Shown one piece after another: positions 43,259-51,752 of a DNA stretch of 64,000 nucleotides. Source of the stretch: Bradyrhizobium erythrophlei (GTDB taxonomy: Bacteria; Pseudomonadota; Alphaproteobacteria; Rhizobiales; Xanthobacteraceae). Under the pieces are notes generated by a model. The model worked only from the letters and a program-made list of their open reading frames with translations. It was not told the origin of the DNA and did no database searches. The stretch's first letter is position 1. Every line of letters starts with the position of its first letter. Position numbers and translations under genes: made by a program. The stretch spans positions 7,022,501-7,086,500 of the forward strand of contig NZ_LT670849.1 of the NCBI RefSeq assembly GCF_900142985.1, written 5' to 3'.

Positions 43259-44167
43259 ATGCAGATTGACCCTCGTCTCCTCGAAGCGTTCCGCAGCGTT
43301 CTGGATAGCGGCTCCATCACGCAGGCTGCGGCATCGCTTGGCCTGACCCAGCCGGCCGTAAGCGCGCAGATCGCACGCCTGGAGTCGGATGTCGGCTTCG
43401 CGCTCTTTGTGCGTTCGGGCAACCGCGTGCGGCCTACGGCGGAAGCGATGGCGTTCCGCGAAGAGGTCGAGCAGACGCTGACGAAAATCAGCGATCTCAG
43501 CCGCGTAGCCGAGCAAATCCGCGCTGGCGAAGTCGGTTCTTTGACCATCGCGAGCCACCCAATGGCCGGGGTAACGTTGTTGCCTCCCGTCGTGTCGGCG
43601 TTCGCGAGAGAGCGACCGAACATCAAGGTCGAGCTGTTCGTTCGCAATTCCGACATGGTGCGCGGGATGTTTCCGTCACGCAGCTACGACATCGGAATCG
43701 CGGAGTTACCCGTCGACCCCTCCGGGCTGACGATCACGCGATACCGGATCGGCTGCGTAGCGATCATGCCCAAAAATGACCCGCTCGCTGCTTACGACAT
43801 CATCACGCCAGAACTGATGTCAGGTCGGCCATTTGTCAGCATGTCGCGGCTATGGACGGCCTATCATCTGGTCGAAAAGGTATTTTCGGACGCGCACGCC
43901 CATCTGAACGTCGTTGCGAGTTCCGAACTCTTTGCTGCCATCTGCGCGATGGTCGCAAGCGGGCTCGGCGTTTCCATCGTCGATCGCGCCTCCGCACTTC
44001 AGTTCGGCGCCGCGGGACTCGAGATCCGCCCGTTCCAGCCGGCGGTTCTCTATGACATCGCGGTGTTCCATAGCGCCGATCCGAACCTCTCGACGATCGC
44101 GCGCGGCTTCCTGGATGCGTTCGACGCCCACATGCGCACCTTCCTCGCACCATCAGGAGAAAGCTGA
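43259..44167 (+). CDS. LysR-family transcriptional regulator
   Basis: This 302-residue regulator has the LysR winged helix-turn-helix (LLEAFRSVLDSGSITQAAASLGLTQPAVSAQIARLE) and a C-terminal effector-binding domain. It is divergent from the amino-acid ABC operon and likely controls it. Its stop overlaps the ATG of the M28 peptidase gene, so the peptidase is translated with the regulator and may belong to the same response. Confidence 0.9.
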   Translation: MQIDPRLLEAFRSVLDSGSITQAAASLGLTQPAVSAQIARLESDVGFALFVRSGNRVRPTAEAMAFREEVEQTLTKISDLSRVAEQIRAGEVGSLTIASHPMAGVTLLPPVVSAFARERPNIKVELFVRNSDMVRGMFPSRSYDIGIAELPVDPSGLTITRYRIGCVAIMPKNDPLAAYDIITPELMSGRPFVSMSRLWTAYHLVEKVFSDAHAHLNVVASSELFAAICAMVASGLGVSIVDRASALQFGAAGLEIRPFQPAVLYDIAVFHSADPNLSTIARGFLDAFDAHMRTFLAPSGES

Positions 44168-45444
44168 TGCGCCTGCCACCGGACCTACCCGGAACAATAG
44201 CCACCGACCCTCTACTCCCGGAAGAGTTCGCCGCGATTTGTGATTTCGGTGGACGCCTCGCCGGGACCGAAAGCGAACGTCGAGCGATGGCCTATGTCGC
44301 TGATCGTGGCAGCCTCGCAAGCAGCGCGCCTTGCGTAAAAGTCCCGGTCAGCTATGGCGGCTGGCGGGCACGGAAGGCCGAGTTACGCCTGTCGGACGGA
44401 ACATCCGTTCCCTGTCACCCGCTGGTCCGCTCGATGCCGACGCCGGCGGATGGTCTCACGGCCGAGGTGATCGATCTTGGCCGAGGCACGCCGGAGGAGT
44501 TCGAAGCCCATCGTCTGGAGATCGCCGGCCGCATCGTGCTGGTGCGTCATGAGCTGATGTTCGTTGCCGGCACCATCCACCGCCGCCGCAAATACAACAT
44601 GGCGCTTGAGGCAGGCGCTCTTGGCTTTTTGATCGCAGGCCCCATGGCGGGCGAGTTAGTCGCGGGCTCTTCCGGCCGCAACGAAGGCGATGCCGGCATT
44701 CCTGCCGCCGGTATCACGCCTGAAACCGTCTCGCTACTGGCTCGAACGGCCGCGGGATGGCCGCGCGTGAAACTCGTCGTCGCTGCAGAAGAATATCCGG
44801 CGCAAACCTCGACGCTGCTGTTCGACTTACCCGGCCAAACCGGCGAGGTGGTCGTCCTCAGCGCCCATGTCGACGGCCACGACGTCAACGAAAGCGCCAT
44901 GGACAATGCCTCGGGCGTTGCAACCGCGCTTGCGGTGATCCGCGCCGTCGCACCGCATGTACACAGCTGGCGGCGCGGCGTGCGATTGGCGTTCTTCAGC
45001 GCCGAGGAATGGGCGCTCACAGGTTCAGCGCGGTATGTCGCCGGTCTGTCCGACGACGAGCGAAAGCGTATCGCGCTCAACATCAATCTCGATACGGTAG
45101 CGGGCGGCAAGCGCCTGACCGCGCTGACCAGCGGTTTTGCCGGCGTCGAATCTTTCCTGCTGCATGCCACCGAAGCCAACGGACAGAAACTGCGTTGCGT
45201 GCGTCCGCTGCAAACCAATTCCGACCATGCGAACTTTGCGCTGGCCGGCATCCCCGCCTTTCGGCTGGTGGCGGGCTATGACGATCCCGATGCGAATGTC
45301 CGGTTCGTTCTGACGCCCGGCGACCGCAGGGACAAGGTCGCGTTGACTGAACTTGTCGCCGCCGCACAGCTCACGGCAGGCCTTCTGGCAGCCGCATGCA
45401 ACGCCTCCTTTCCCGAAGCCGCGCAATGGCGACGTCAGGCATAA
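44167..45444 (+). CDS. M28-family peptidase with PA-like insert
   Basis: This 425-residue protein has the zinc residues of M28: AHVDGHD...MDNASGVA (His and Asp), SAEEWALTGS (two Glu), LNINLDTVAG and NSDHANF (His). A region around residues 95-200 resembles the PA insertion. It lacks an obvious signal peptide, so it may act in the cytoplasm on small peptides or acyl amino acids. It overlaps the LysR stop by 1 nt and continues the theme of amide hydrolysis in this cluster. Confidence 0.83.
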   Translation: MRLPPDLPGTIATDPLLPEEFAAICDFGGRLAGTESERRAMAYVADRGSLASSAPCVKVPVSYGGWRARKAELRLSDGTSVPCHPLVRSMPTPADGLTAEVIDLGRGTPEEFEAHRLEIAGRIVLVRHELMFVAGTIHRRRKYNMALEAGALGFLIAGPMAGELVAGSSGRNEGDAGIPAAGITPETVSLLARTAAGWPRVKLVVAAEEYPAQTSTLLFDLPGQTGEVVVLSAHVDGHDVNESAMDNASGVATALAVIRAVAPHVHSWRRGVRLAFFSAEEWALTGSARYVAGLSDDERKRIALNINLDTVAGGKRLTALTSGFAGVESFLLHATEANGQKLRCVRPLQTNSDHANFALAGIPAFRLVAGYDDPDANVRFVLTPGDRRDKVALTELVAAAQLTAGLLAAACNASFPEAAQWRRQA

Positions 45445-45459
45445 AGGTCGTCCCGTTCG

Positions 45460-46206
45460 CTACATGACGGTTTTGTCAACGGCCTTGAAAATGAGCTGGC
45501 TCAGGTTCCACGCCAGTCTTTGCGTCGACCAATCGCTGTCGTGAAGACGGTCGGTGTCGGTTGGATCAACCATTGTGTCGAAGGAAACGTCCTCGAGTTC
45601 ATGCCATGCCTTCATGAACTCAAAGCGCCTAAACAGGTCAACCTTCATTCCCGACGCGACGTCAGCGATAGCCGACACCATCGCTTCCGTCTGCTTGAGG
45701 GTCGCCGGCGTCAACACTGCCGGAACGTACTGCAGATCCATCAGAATAATGTCGATACTGCCCGCGTTGCGAACCTGTTCGATGCCGTCGCGGAGCGCAT
45801 TGATCGTCTGTTCAAGCGTGGGCGGATTGTCCTTGGGCTCCTGCCAGACGGAATTGGTGCCGATCTGCCAGACCACGAGTTGAGGGTTTTCCGCGATCAC
45901 GTCGTCCTGCATCCGGTCGCGTTCCTTCGGAGCCTCCTGGCCTCCGAGGCCGCGATTGATGACATCGATCATGCGCTTTTGGTCTTTCGGATCCTTCAGA
46001 TCCTTGTGCCGCTCGAAATATTCCTGCCGTAGCGCTGCTTCCAGCCGATAGGGGAAGGCGACGATGCCGCCCTCGCCTTCCATGGTCGACGACCCCAGCG
46101 CGACGATCTTGACCGCGGCGGTGCCGGCAAGGCGTCTTGCGAAGTTAGGCAGGCCGTATTGGAGTGCGGCCGGCTGAGCAGGAATTTGCCGAGGCGAGCT
46201 GTTCAT
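45460..46206 (-). CDS. SGNH/GDSL-type hydrolase
   Basis: This 248-residue protein has the block I Ser in VALGSSTMEGEGG, a Gly/Asn block (WQIGTNSVW) and a late TMVDPTDTDRLHDSDW region carrying the Asp and His expected of SGNH hydrolases. It would cleave an ester or acyl bond on a lipid, carbohydrate or peptide. No signal peptide is obvious. It converges with the M28 gene. It lies downstream of the catabolic SDR by 119 nt and may be separate. Confidence 0.75.
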   Translation of the reverse strand: MNSSPRQIPAQPAALQYGLPNFARRLAGTAAVKIVALGSSTMEGEGGIVAFPYRLEAALRQEYFERHKDLKDPKDQKRMIDVINRGLGGQEAPKERDRMQDDVIAENPQLVVWQIGTNSVWQEPKDNPPTLEQTINALRDGIEQVRNAGSIDIILMDLQYVPAVLTPATLKQTEAMVSAIADVASGMKVDLFRRFEFMKAWHELEDVSFDTMVDPTDTDRLHDSDWSTQRLAWNLSQLIFKAVDKTVM

Positions 46207-46325
46207 CGGGGTCTCATTCCGCAGAGCGTATCGGGAGAGATCGCGGGCGATCGAAAGCGAAGGGTCAGGCAGGGTTACTTTCCATTACACTACAGAGGGC
46301 AACTTATCTACCTCTGGTAGAGCCT

Positions 46326-47114
46326 TCAGACTGCCGACCATCCGCCGTCAATCGGGACCACCGTGCCGGTGATGTCGCGGCCAGCCGGGCTGCACAGAAA
46401 GGCGACCATCGCGCCGACGTCCTCGGGGCGAACAAAACGGCCGCTCGGCTGGCGCTCTTTCATATATTGCCGGGTCGCCTCCTCCCGCGAGATGCCGTGC
46501 GAGGATGCCATCGCATCGATCCGGCCCATGATTGCGGGCGTCGGCAGCGTGCCGGGGCCAACCGCATTGCAGGTAATGCCGGTGCCGACGGTCTCCATCG
46601 CCACCGCACGGGTCAGGCCGATAATGCCGGTTTTGGTCGTTACGTAGTCGACCCGATTAAGCGCGCCGCGCTGGCCGTAGTGCGAGGTCAGGTTGATGAT
46701 GCGGCCGAAGTCTTTCGCCCGCATCGCTGGCAACACCGTTCGAATGATACGAAACGGCGCCGTCAGGTTGACGGCCAGCGACCGCTGCCAGTCGGCGTCC
46801 GAAAATTGCTCGACCGGCGCAAAATGCCTGACCACAGCGTTATTGACGACAACGTCCGGATCGCCGGCCGCCTCACGCGCAAACGTCGTCAACCGCTCGA
46901 CGCCCGCGAGTTCGGACAAGTCCGCCTGGCAATACGCCACCTTGCCGCCGTGGCGGCCTTGCAGCGCAGCTCGCGCTGGCTCGACCTGTTCCGGCTCGTC
47001 AATGCCGTGCAGCACGATATCGTGGCCAGCCGCCGCAAGACTCTCGGCGATGGCATAGCCGAGGCCGCCGCTAGACCCGGTGATGAGTGCCGAACAGCGC
47101 GGTGGGGCCGGCAT
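46326..47114 (-). CDS. Short-chain dehydrogenase (3-hydroxybutyrate dehydrogenase-like)
   Basis: This 262-residue SDR has TGSSGGLG at the NAD site, NNAVVRHF and a complete active site, LTSHYGQ with YVTTK. The end (ITGTVVPIDGGW) is typical. It resembles 3-hydroxybutyrate dehydrogenases and similar hydroxyacid oxidisers. ATG 47114 follows GGGAAATGAG. It is the last gene of the long operon that starts with the second Liv system. Confidence 0.85.
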   Translation of the reverse strand: MPAPPRCSALITGSSGGLGYAIAESLAAAGHDIVLHGIDEPEQVEPARAALQGRHGGKVAYCQADLSELAGVERLTTFAREAAGDPDVVVNNAVVRHFAPVEQFSDADWQRSLAVNLTAPFRIIRTVLPAMRAKDFGRIINLTSHYGQRGALNRVDYVTTKTGIIGLTRAVAMETVGTGITCNAVGPGTLPTPAIMGRIDAMASSHGISREEATRQYMKERQPSGRFVRPEDVGAMVAFLCSPAGRDITGTVVPIDGGWSAV

Positions 47115-47121
47115 CAAATGC

Positions 47122-47586
47122 TCATTTCCCAGGCGGATAGGCGGCGATCATGTCGAGTTCGATGCGGGCGCCGGGTGTCGAGAGCTGATTGATGCAGATC
47201 GTCGTGCTCGCCGGCGTCCATGATCCGAAATATTCCTTCATCACGGCCACCATGCCGTCCTGGTCGCGAATATCCGTCAGGTATTTTGTCACTTTGACCA
47301 CGTCGGTCCAGGTCAGGCCCTCGTGCTCCAGAATCGTCTTGATGGTCTCCATGGCTCGCCGGGTCTGATCCTCGATCCGGTTCGGATGATCATGCTCGGC
47401 AATCACATGCGGATGCTTGTGATAGAGCGGCGACGGTGTCGCGCCGGAGATAAACAACAGTCCGCAGGGGCTTTCGACCCGCATCGCCGGCGCATAGGGC
47501 ATATCGACCCGCCGTTCCGGCTCGGTCTGGATTTCCTGGATGTTGGGATTGCTGGGCGACGCCTGATAGGCGGGTTTTTTGTTCAT
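47122..47586 (-). CDS. RidA-family imine/enamine deaminase
   Basis: This 154-residue protein has RidA features: FISGATPSPLYH, IEDQTRRAMETIKTILEHEGLTWTDVVKVTKYLTDI and IELDMIAAYP at the end. RidA proteins hydrolyse reactive imines and enamines; one branch deaminates 2-aminomuconate in aminophenol pathways. It lies in an operon with an ACMSD-like amidohydrolase, which fits the aminomuconate idea, but the family is broad. Confidence 0.85.
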   Translation of the reverse strand: MNKKPAYQASPSNPNIQEIQTEPERRVDMPYAPAMRVESPCGLLFISGATPSPLYHKHPHVIAEHDHPNRIEDQTRRAMETIKTILEHEGLTWTDVVKVTKYLTDIRDQDGMVAVMKEYFGSWTPASTTICINQLSTPGARIELDMIAAYPPGK

Positions 47587-47601
47587 GAGAGCTCCATCAC
47601 A

Positions 47602-48162
47602 TCAAACGGCCGTCGCCGGCGGCACGGCGCCCGATTTCGCAACGCGCGGACGCGGCCGGCCGCCATCCGCAAGCGCCACGATCACCACGATCTCGTCGGG
47701 CCGCGGCGCATTGGGAACCATCACGCCGAGCGTGTCAATTTGATCGAACGACCAGACATCGTCCTTATGGCCGAGAGGCACATCGATCGCCGAGCCGACG
47801 GCGCCGATCTTCACGTTCGACGGGATAATCGCTTGTCCGCCGCCGATCGCGTCCCGCATCGGCTTGCCCATGCGGGGATGCAGGATCGCAGCCGCATGCT
47901 CGATATCGCCAGACGTGCCCACGATGGCCGCTTTGCCGTAGGAGATGGCCGGCCCCGGCAGCAGCGCCTTGGCTTCCTTGACCAGGAGCTCGCCGAGTTC
48001 GGCGCCAAAGCCGATGAGCTCGGAAAGATCGTCCTGCGCCTCGCCAGCAAACGGATTCGCGATGACCGCGCAGGCCGCAACCCGCGTCACCGGCTTCAGA
48101 GCTGGCAGGCCGCCTTCGGCGAACACAACGTCCTTGCAAGTCCAAACGCGCTTGATTTCCAT
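47602..48162 (-). CDS. AA_synth-family protein (amino acid synthesis family)
   Basis: This 186-residue protein matches the small AA_synth family: VTRVAACAVIANPFAG, a DLSELIGFGAELGELLV helix, AISYGKAAIVGTSGDIEHAAAILH and GAVGSAIDVPLGHKD. Its reaction is not established. It lies 1 nt after the amidohydrolase gene and 15 nt before the ridA-like gene, in the second Liv operon, so it probably acts in breakdown of the imported compound. Confidence 0.82.
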   Translation of the reverse strand: MEIKRVWTCKDVVFAEGGLPALKPVTRVAACAVIANPFAGEAQDDLSELIGFGAELGELLVKEAKALLPGPAISYGKAAIVGTSGDIEHAAAILHPRMGKPMRDAIGGGQAIIPSNVKIGAVGSAIDVPLGHKDDVWSFDQIDTLGVMVPNAPRPDEIVVIVALADGGRPRPRVAKSGAVPPATAV

Positions 48163-48163
48163 C

Positions 48164-49141
48164 TCACCCTCCGAACAACCGCTCGAAATTGCTTTCGAGC
48201 ACAAGTTTTGCCTGCATCGCCGGCAGCGCGCTTTGCACAAACGTCACCGGGTGCGGCTCGCCGAGCGGGAACGGCGCGTCACTTCCGAGCAGGATCTGTT
48301 CAACCGGTATCACGTCGGCGACGTATCGCAACATCGCGGGTTCGAAGCAGATGGAATCGACATAGAGCTGGCGCAGATAATCGCCGACCGGTTTGGTCAG
48401 CGTGCGCTTGAGCTGCGGATTGGTATCGACTTCGCGCTGCATGCGGGCGCGCAGCGCCGGGCTGAACGCACCGCCATGGGCGCAAACCAGCTTAAGCGTG
48501 GGCCAACGGTCGAGAAAGCCCGAACAGATCATCTTCAGGATGTTGATGGTGCTGTCAAACAGATAACCCGCGACGATCGTGAGCTCATAGTCGCTGGTCC
48601 TGTCTTTCCCTAACGGATCAGCCGGATGCACGAACAGGGGAACATCGAGATCGATGGCGGCCTGAACGATTGGCTCGAAGCTGGCATCGTTCAGATAGAG
48701 GCCGCGGACGTTGGAGGCGATATGTCCCCCGATAAAGCGATGATCGCGGACACAGCGGCGCAATTCTTTCGCCGCCGCTTCGGGATCCTGCATCGGCAAC
48801 AACGCCCAGCCGCCAAATCGCTTCCGATCCGGCGCAATCGCCGCCGCCAATCCGTCGTTGAAGACGGTGGCGGCTTCCACGGCGAGCGAGGCTTCGAGAT
48901 GATAGTCGATAAAGGGCGTCGCCTGCGACAGCATGGCGCGCTCGACGCCGTCACGATGCATCCGCTCGAGCTGCTTTTCCATCTGGAAGAAGGTTGTGTT
49001 CAGGCCGAAATGCATGCCGCGAATATCGAGGTCGACCGCGTCGCCTTGCTGCCGCTTCGTGACAATCGCAAATTCCGGACGCGAGCGCGCGAACTTGAAG
49101 AACTGCTCCGGAACGTAATGGCAGTGAATATCGGTGATCAT
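48164..49141 (-). CDS. ACMSD-like amidohydrolase / decarboxylase
   Basis: This 325-residue TIM-barrel metal enzyme has the order expected for ACMSD-type members: DIHCHYVP (HxH), VPLFVHPADP, VCAHGGAF and LLGSDAPFPLGEPHP. Members decarboxylate or hydrolyse amino-carboxymuconate-like compounds. Its ATG lies 2 nt from a hairpin cassette, so any ribosome site must come from the cassette; GGACC about 8 nt upstream is the only weak match. It continues the Liv operon. Confidence 0.86.
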   Translation of the reverse strand: MITDIHCHYVPEQFFKFARSRPEFAIVTKRQQGDAVDLDIRGMHFGLNTTFFQMEKQLERMHRDGVERAMLSQATPFIDYHLEASLAVEAATVFNDGLAAAIAPDRKRFGGWALLPMQDPEAAAKELRRCVRDHRFIGGHIASNVRGLYLNDASFEPIVQAAIDLDVPLFVHPADPLGKDRTSDYELTIVAGYLFDSTINILKMICSGFLDRWPTLKLVCAHGGAFSPALRARMQREVDTNPQLKRTLTKPVGDYLRQLYVDSICFEPAMLRYVADVIPVEQILLGSDAPFPLGEPHPVTFVQSALPAMQAKLVLESNFERLFGG

Positions 49142-49143
49142 GA

Positions 49144-49314
49144 CTAGTGGTCCGATTCTAACATTCGCATCCCTTCTCAGCGGTCCCTTTTGCGAATGTT
49201 AGAATCAAAAAGGACCACTAGCGAAATATATGTTTCTAGTGGAGTTTGGGATTTGACATTCGCTTTCGGAGTTCGCGGCTTGGGGGGCAGCGAATGTCAA
49301 ATCCACTCCACTAG
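49144..49314 (+). repeat. Paired CTAG-bounded hairpin cassette, copy 2
   Basis: The first hairpin (49144-49221) starts CTAGTGGTCCGATTCTAACA and its other arm ends GGACCACTAG, with a 5-nt A-rich bulge. The second (49236-49314) starts CTAGTGGAGT with inner GATTTGACATTCGC and ends CCACTCCACTAG, with a 3-nt bulge. The spacer at 49222-49235 is CGAAATATATGTTT. The cassette fills the gap between the livF stop, whose TAG lies within its last CTAG, and the amidohydrolase ATG. Confidence 0.88.
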
Positions 49315-50015
49315 AGTCCCAAATAGGCCGTTTTCAGCCGCTCGTCGTTGAGCAGTGCGGGGCCTTCGCCTTCCATGACGATCCGCCCGTTTTCGAGCAC
49401 GTAGGCGCGGTCCGCCGTCCGCAGCACGTGGTGGACATTTTGCTCGACGATCAGAATGGTGAGACCCTTCCGGCGCAGGTCGGCGATCAGGTCGAACAGA
49501 AGCTTGACGTAGATCGGCGCAAGCCCTTCGGTCGGCTCATCCAGTAACAGCACCTGCGGCCGCGCCATCAGCGCCCGGCCGATCGCGAGCATCTGTTGTT
49601 CGCCGCCGCTCATCGAGCCCGCGACCTGGCTGCGCCGCTCCGACAACGTCGGCAGCAAAGCGAAGACCTCGTCGAGCGATTGCGAAATCACCGCGCGCGC
49701 CGCCGGCGCATAGGCCCCGACTTCGAGATTTTCGAGCACCGTCATGAATGGAAACAGCCGCCGCCGTTCCGGTACCAGCACCAGACCCCTGGATGGACGC
49801 TCCCAAGGGGCCAGGTCCTGGATGGGCGCGCCATCCAGCAGCACCTCGCCGCGGCATTCGGCCCGCAGGCCTGCCAGCGAGAACATCAGCGAGCTCTTGC
49901 CGGCGGCGTTAGCCCCGACAAGGCCGACAATCTCGCCGGCGCCCACGGCGATGTTGACGCCGTGCAACACCTGCATGGCCCCATAGAATGCGTCGAGGTT
50001 TTTGACCTCAAGCAA
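49311..50015 (-). CDS. livF: LivF-type ABC ATPase (second Liv system), TTG start
   Basis: This 234-residue ATPase has Walker A GANAAGKSS (GPNGAGKST in most, so two changes), signature MSGGEQQM and Walker B LLLDEPTEGLAP; GLVLVPERRRLFPFMTVLENL marks LivF. The start is TTG 50013-50015 behind GAGGAG, with 8 nt overlap to livG. The stop TAG lies in the hairpin cassette. It is the fifth gene of the Liv operon. Confidence 0.9.
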   Translation of the reverse strand: MLEVKNLDAFYGAMQVLHGVNIAVGAGEIVGLVGANAAGKSSLMFSLAGLRAECRGEVLLDGAPIQDLAPWERPSRGLVLVPERRRLFPFMTVLENLEVGAYAPAARAVISQSLDEVFALLPTLSERRSQVAGSMSGGEQQMLAIGRALMARPQVLLLDEPTEGLAPIYVKLLFDLIADLRRKGLTILIVEQNVHHVLRTADRAYVLENGRIVMEGEGPALLNDERLKTAYLGL

Positions 50016-50736
50016 GCTGCATCTCCTCGCCGAGATAGGCCTTGACCACCAGAGGATCGCGGGCGACGACGGCCGGAGCGCCTTCTGCGATCACGTGACC
50101 GCGATTGATCACGACCATCCGCGTCGCTGTTTTCATGATCGCGTAGAGCACGTGCTCGACCCAGATCACCGTGACGCCGCGTGCCGGCAGCCCAGCAACG
50201 ATCTCCGTCATCGCGCCGACCTCCGTCGGCGTCAGTCCCGCCATGATTTCGTCAAACAACACGAGCTTCGGCCGCATCGCCAGCGCACGGGCAACCTCCA
50301 GCCGCTTCAGCAAGCCAACCGTCAGCTCGCTGGCGGGCCGATCGCGATACGGCGCAAGCCCAAGATCGGTCAGCGTGGCGTCGGCGAGGTCCCGCGCCGC
50401 CGTCACCGACCGCTCGCGCAGGAACGCGCTGATCATCACGTTTTCGATGACGGACAATTGCCGATAGGGTTTTGGGATCTGAAAGGTGCGGGCGACGCCG
50501 GCGCGAGCCATCTCATGGGATTTCCACCCCGTCACGTCCGCTCCATCAAGCCTGATCTGTCCCCCCGACGGCCGCATCACCCCCGCGACCAGATTGAACA
50601 GCGTGCTCTTGCCAGCACCATTCGGCCCGATCAGCCCGAGCAACTCGCCCGGCTGCACTTTGAATGAGACGTTATCGACGGCGCGGGTGGCCCCGAACGT
50701 CCGGCTGACGTCTTGCACCTCGAGGAGCGTGCTCAT
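50008..50736 (-). CDS. livG: LivG-type ABC ATPase (second Liv system)
   Basis: This 242-residue ATPase has Walker A GPNGAGKST, VARTFQIPKPYRQLSVIENVMISA, a signature region reading ELTVGLLKRLEVARAL in place of the usual LSGGQ, and the LivG end VVKAYLGEEM. The altered signature is seen in some Liv ATPases but is worth noting. It overlaps livM by 4 nt and livF by 8 nt. Confidence 0.88.
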   Translation of the reverse strand: MSTLLEVQDVSRTFGATRAVDNVSFKVQPGELLGLIGPNGAGKSTLFNLVAGVMRPSGGQIRLDGADVTGWKSHEMARAGVARTFQIPKPYRQLSVIENVMISAFLRERSVTAARDLADATLTDLGLAPYRDRPASELTVGLLKRLEVARALAMRPKLVLFDEIMAGLTPTEVGAMTEIVAGLPARGVTVIWVEHVLYAIMKTATRMVVINRGHVIAEGAPAVVARDPLVVKAYLGEEMQLA

Positions 50737-51746
50737 GGCTGCGGCCCTCGCGACTTGAGCTTATCGAGTGCGCCTGCAATGCCCGACGGAAAATACAGCA
50801 TCACGACGATCAGGCCGACGCTGTAGATCACAAGATGCAAACCGGCCGCGGCGTTGCCGAGATTGGCGCGCAGAAGTTCCGACAGGGGCGTGATCAGAAA
50901 CGAGCCGAAGATCGGACCGATGGCGGTCCCGAGGCCACCGACCGCAGGCAACAACGCAAACTGGAACGACAGTTCGGGGGAGATCACGTAAGTCGGATCG
51001 AGGTAGAGAAAATACTGCGCGAACAGCGTGCCCCCTGCTCCCGTCAACGCCGCGCTCAGCGCCATCGCCGCAGATCGGACCATCAACGGATTGATGCCAG
51101 CCGCCGCGGCAGCCTCGTCATTGTCACGGACCGCAAACAGATAGAATCCGAAGCGTGACGCCTCCAGCCAGCGCGTGATCACGTAAGCTGCCAACAGATA
51201 AACCAGCATCAGGGCCTCGTAGGCTGCCTTGGAGCCCAGCACCATATTGGCCAGATCGGGCACCGGCGGGATCGACAGGCCTTCGGCACCGCCGGTGACC
51301 GACGACCAGTTCAGGGCGATGATCCGCACCACTTCGGCGAAGGCGAGCGAGGACAGGATGAAAAACGGCCCCTTGAGCCGCGCGCAGATCAAGGACAGAA
51401 CCGCGCCGGCGACAGCTGCGGCAATCGCGCCGGCGAAAATACCAAGCCACGGCGTGACGTTGTAGTTCAGGAACAAAAACGTCGAGGTGTATGCGCCGAT
51501 GCCGAAAAACGCGGCGTGTCCAAACGAGATCAATCCGGCGCAACCGCCCGCAATGTTCCAGGCGAGCGCCAGGCCCGCAAAGAGAAACGAGAGCACGACG
51601 ACGTCCTGTAACGTCGGCGCGATACCCAGGGCTACCCAGGCGATGCAGCTGACAAGCAGGATGATTTCAGACCAGGAGATGCGCCCGCGCTGCGGCAGTG
51701 CAGAAATCTGCTTTAGGACGCCTCGCCTTGCTGTCGCTACCGTCAT
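50733..51746 (-). CDS. livM: LivM-type ABC permease (second Liv system)
   Basis: This 337-residue membrane protein has LAWNIAGGCAGLISFGHAAFFGIGAYTS, FILSSLAFAEVVRIIALNWSSVTGGAEGL and the contact loop GFYLFAVRDNDEAAAAAGIN, all typical of LivM. About 30 residues precede the first membrane helix. It sits 6 nt after livH and overlaps livG by 4 nt. Confidence 0.9.
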   Translation of the reverse strand: MTVATARRGVLKQISALPQRGRISWSEIILLVSCIAWVALGIAPTLQDVVVLSFLFAGLALAWNIAGGCAGLISFGHAAFFGIGAYTSTFLFLNYNVTPWLGIFAGAIAAAVAGAVLSLICARLKGPFFILSSLAFAEVVRIIALNWSSVTGGAEGLSIPPVPDLANMVLGSKAAYEALMLVYLLAAYVITRWLEASRFGFYLFAVRDNDEAAAAAGINPLMVRSAAMALSAALTGAGGTLFAQYFLYLDPTYVISPELSFQFALLPAVGGLGTAIGPIFGSFLITPLSELLRANLGNAAAGLHLVIYSVGLIVVMLYFPSGIAGALDKLKSRGPQP

Positions 51747-51752
51747 CCGGCG

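Noticed and set aside
49144..49314. Repeated hairpins considered as a CRISPR array
   Set aside because: There are only two units per locus, the hairpins are long and imperfect, and the spacers between them are 13-14 nt and similar between loci. There are no cas genes.
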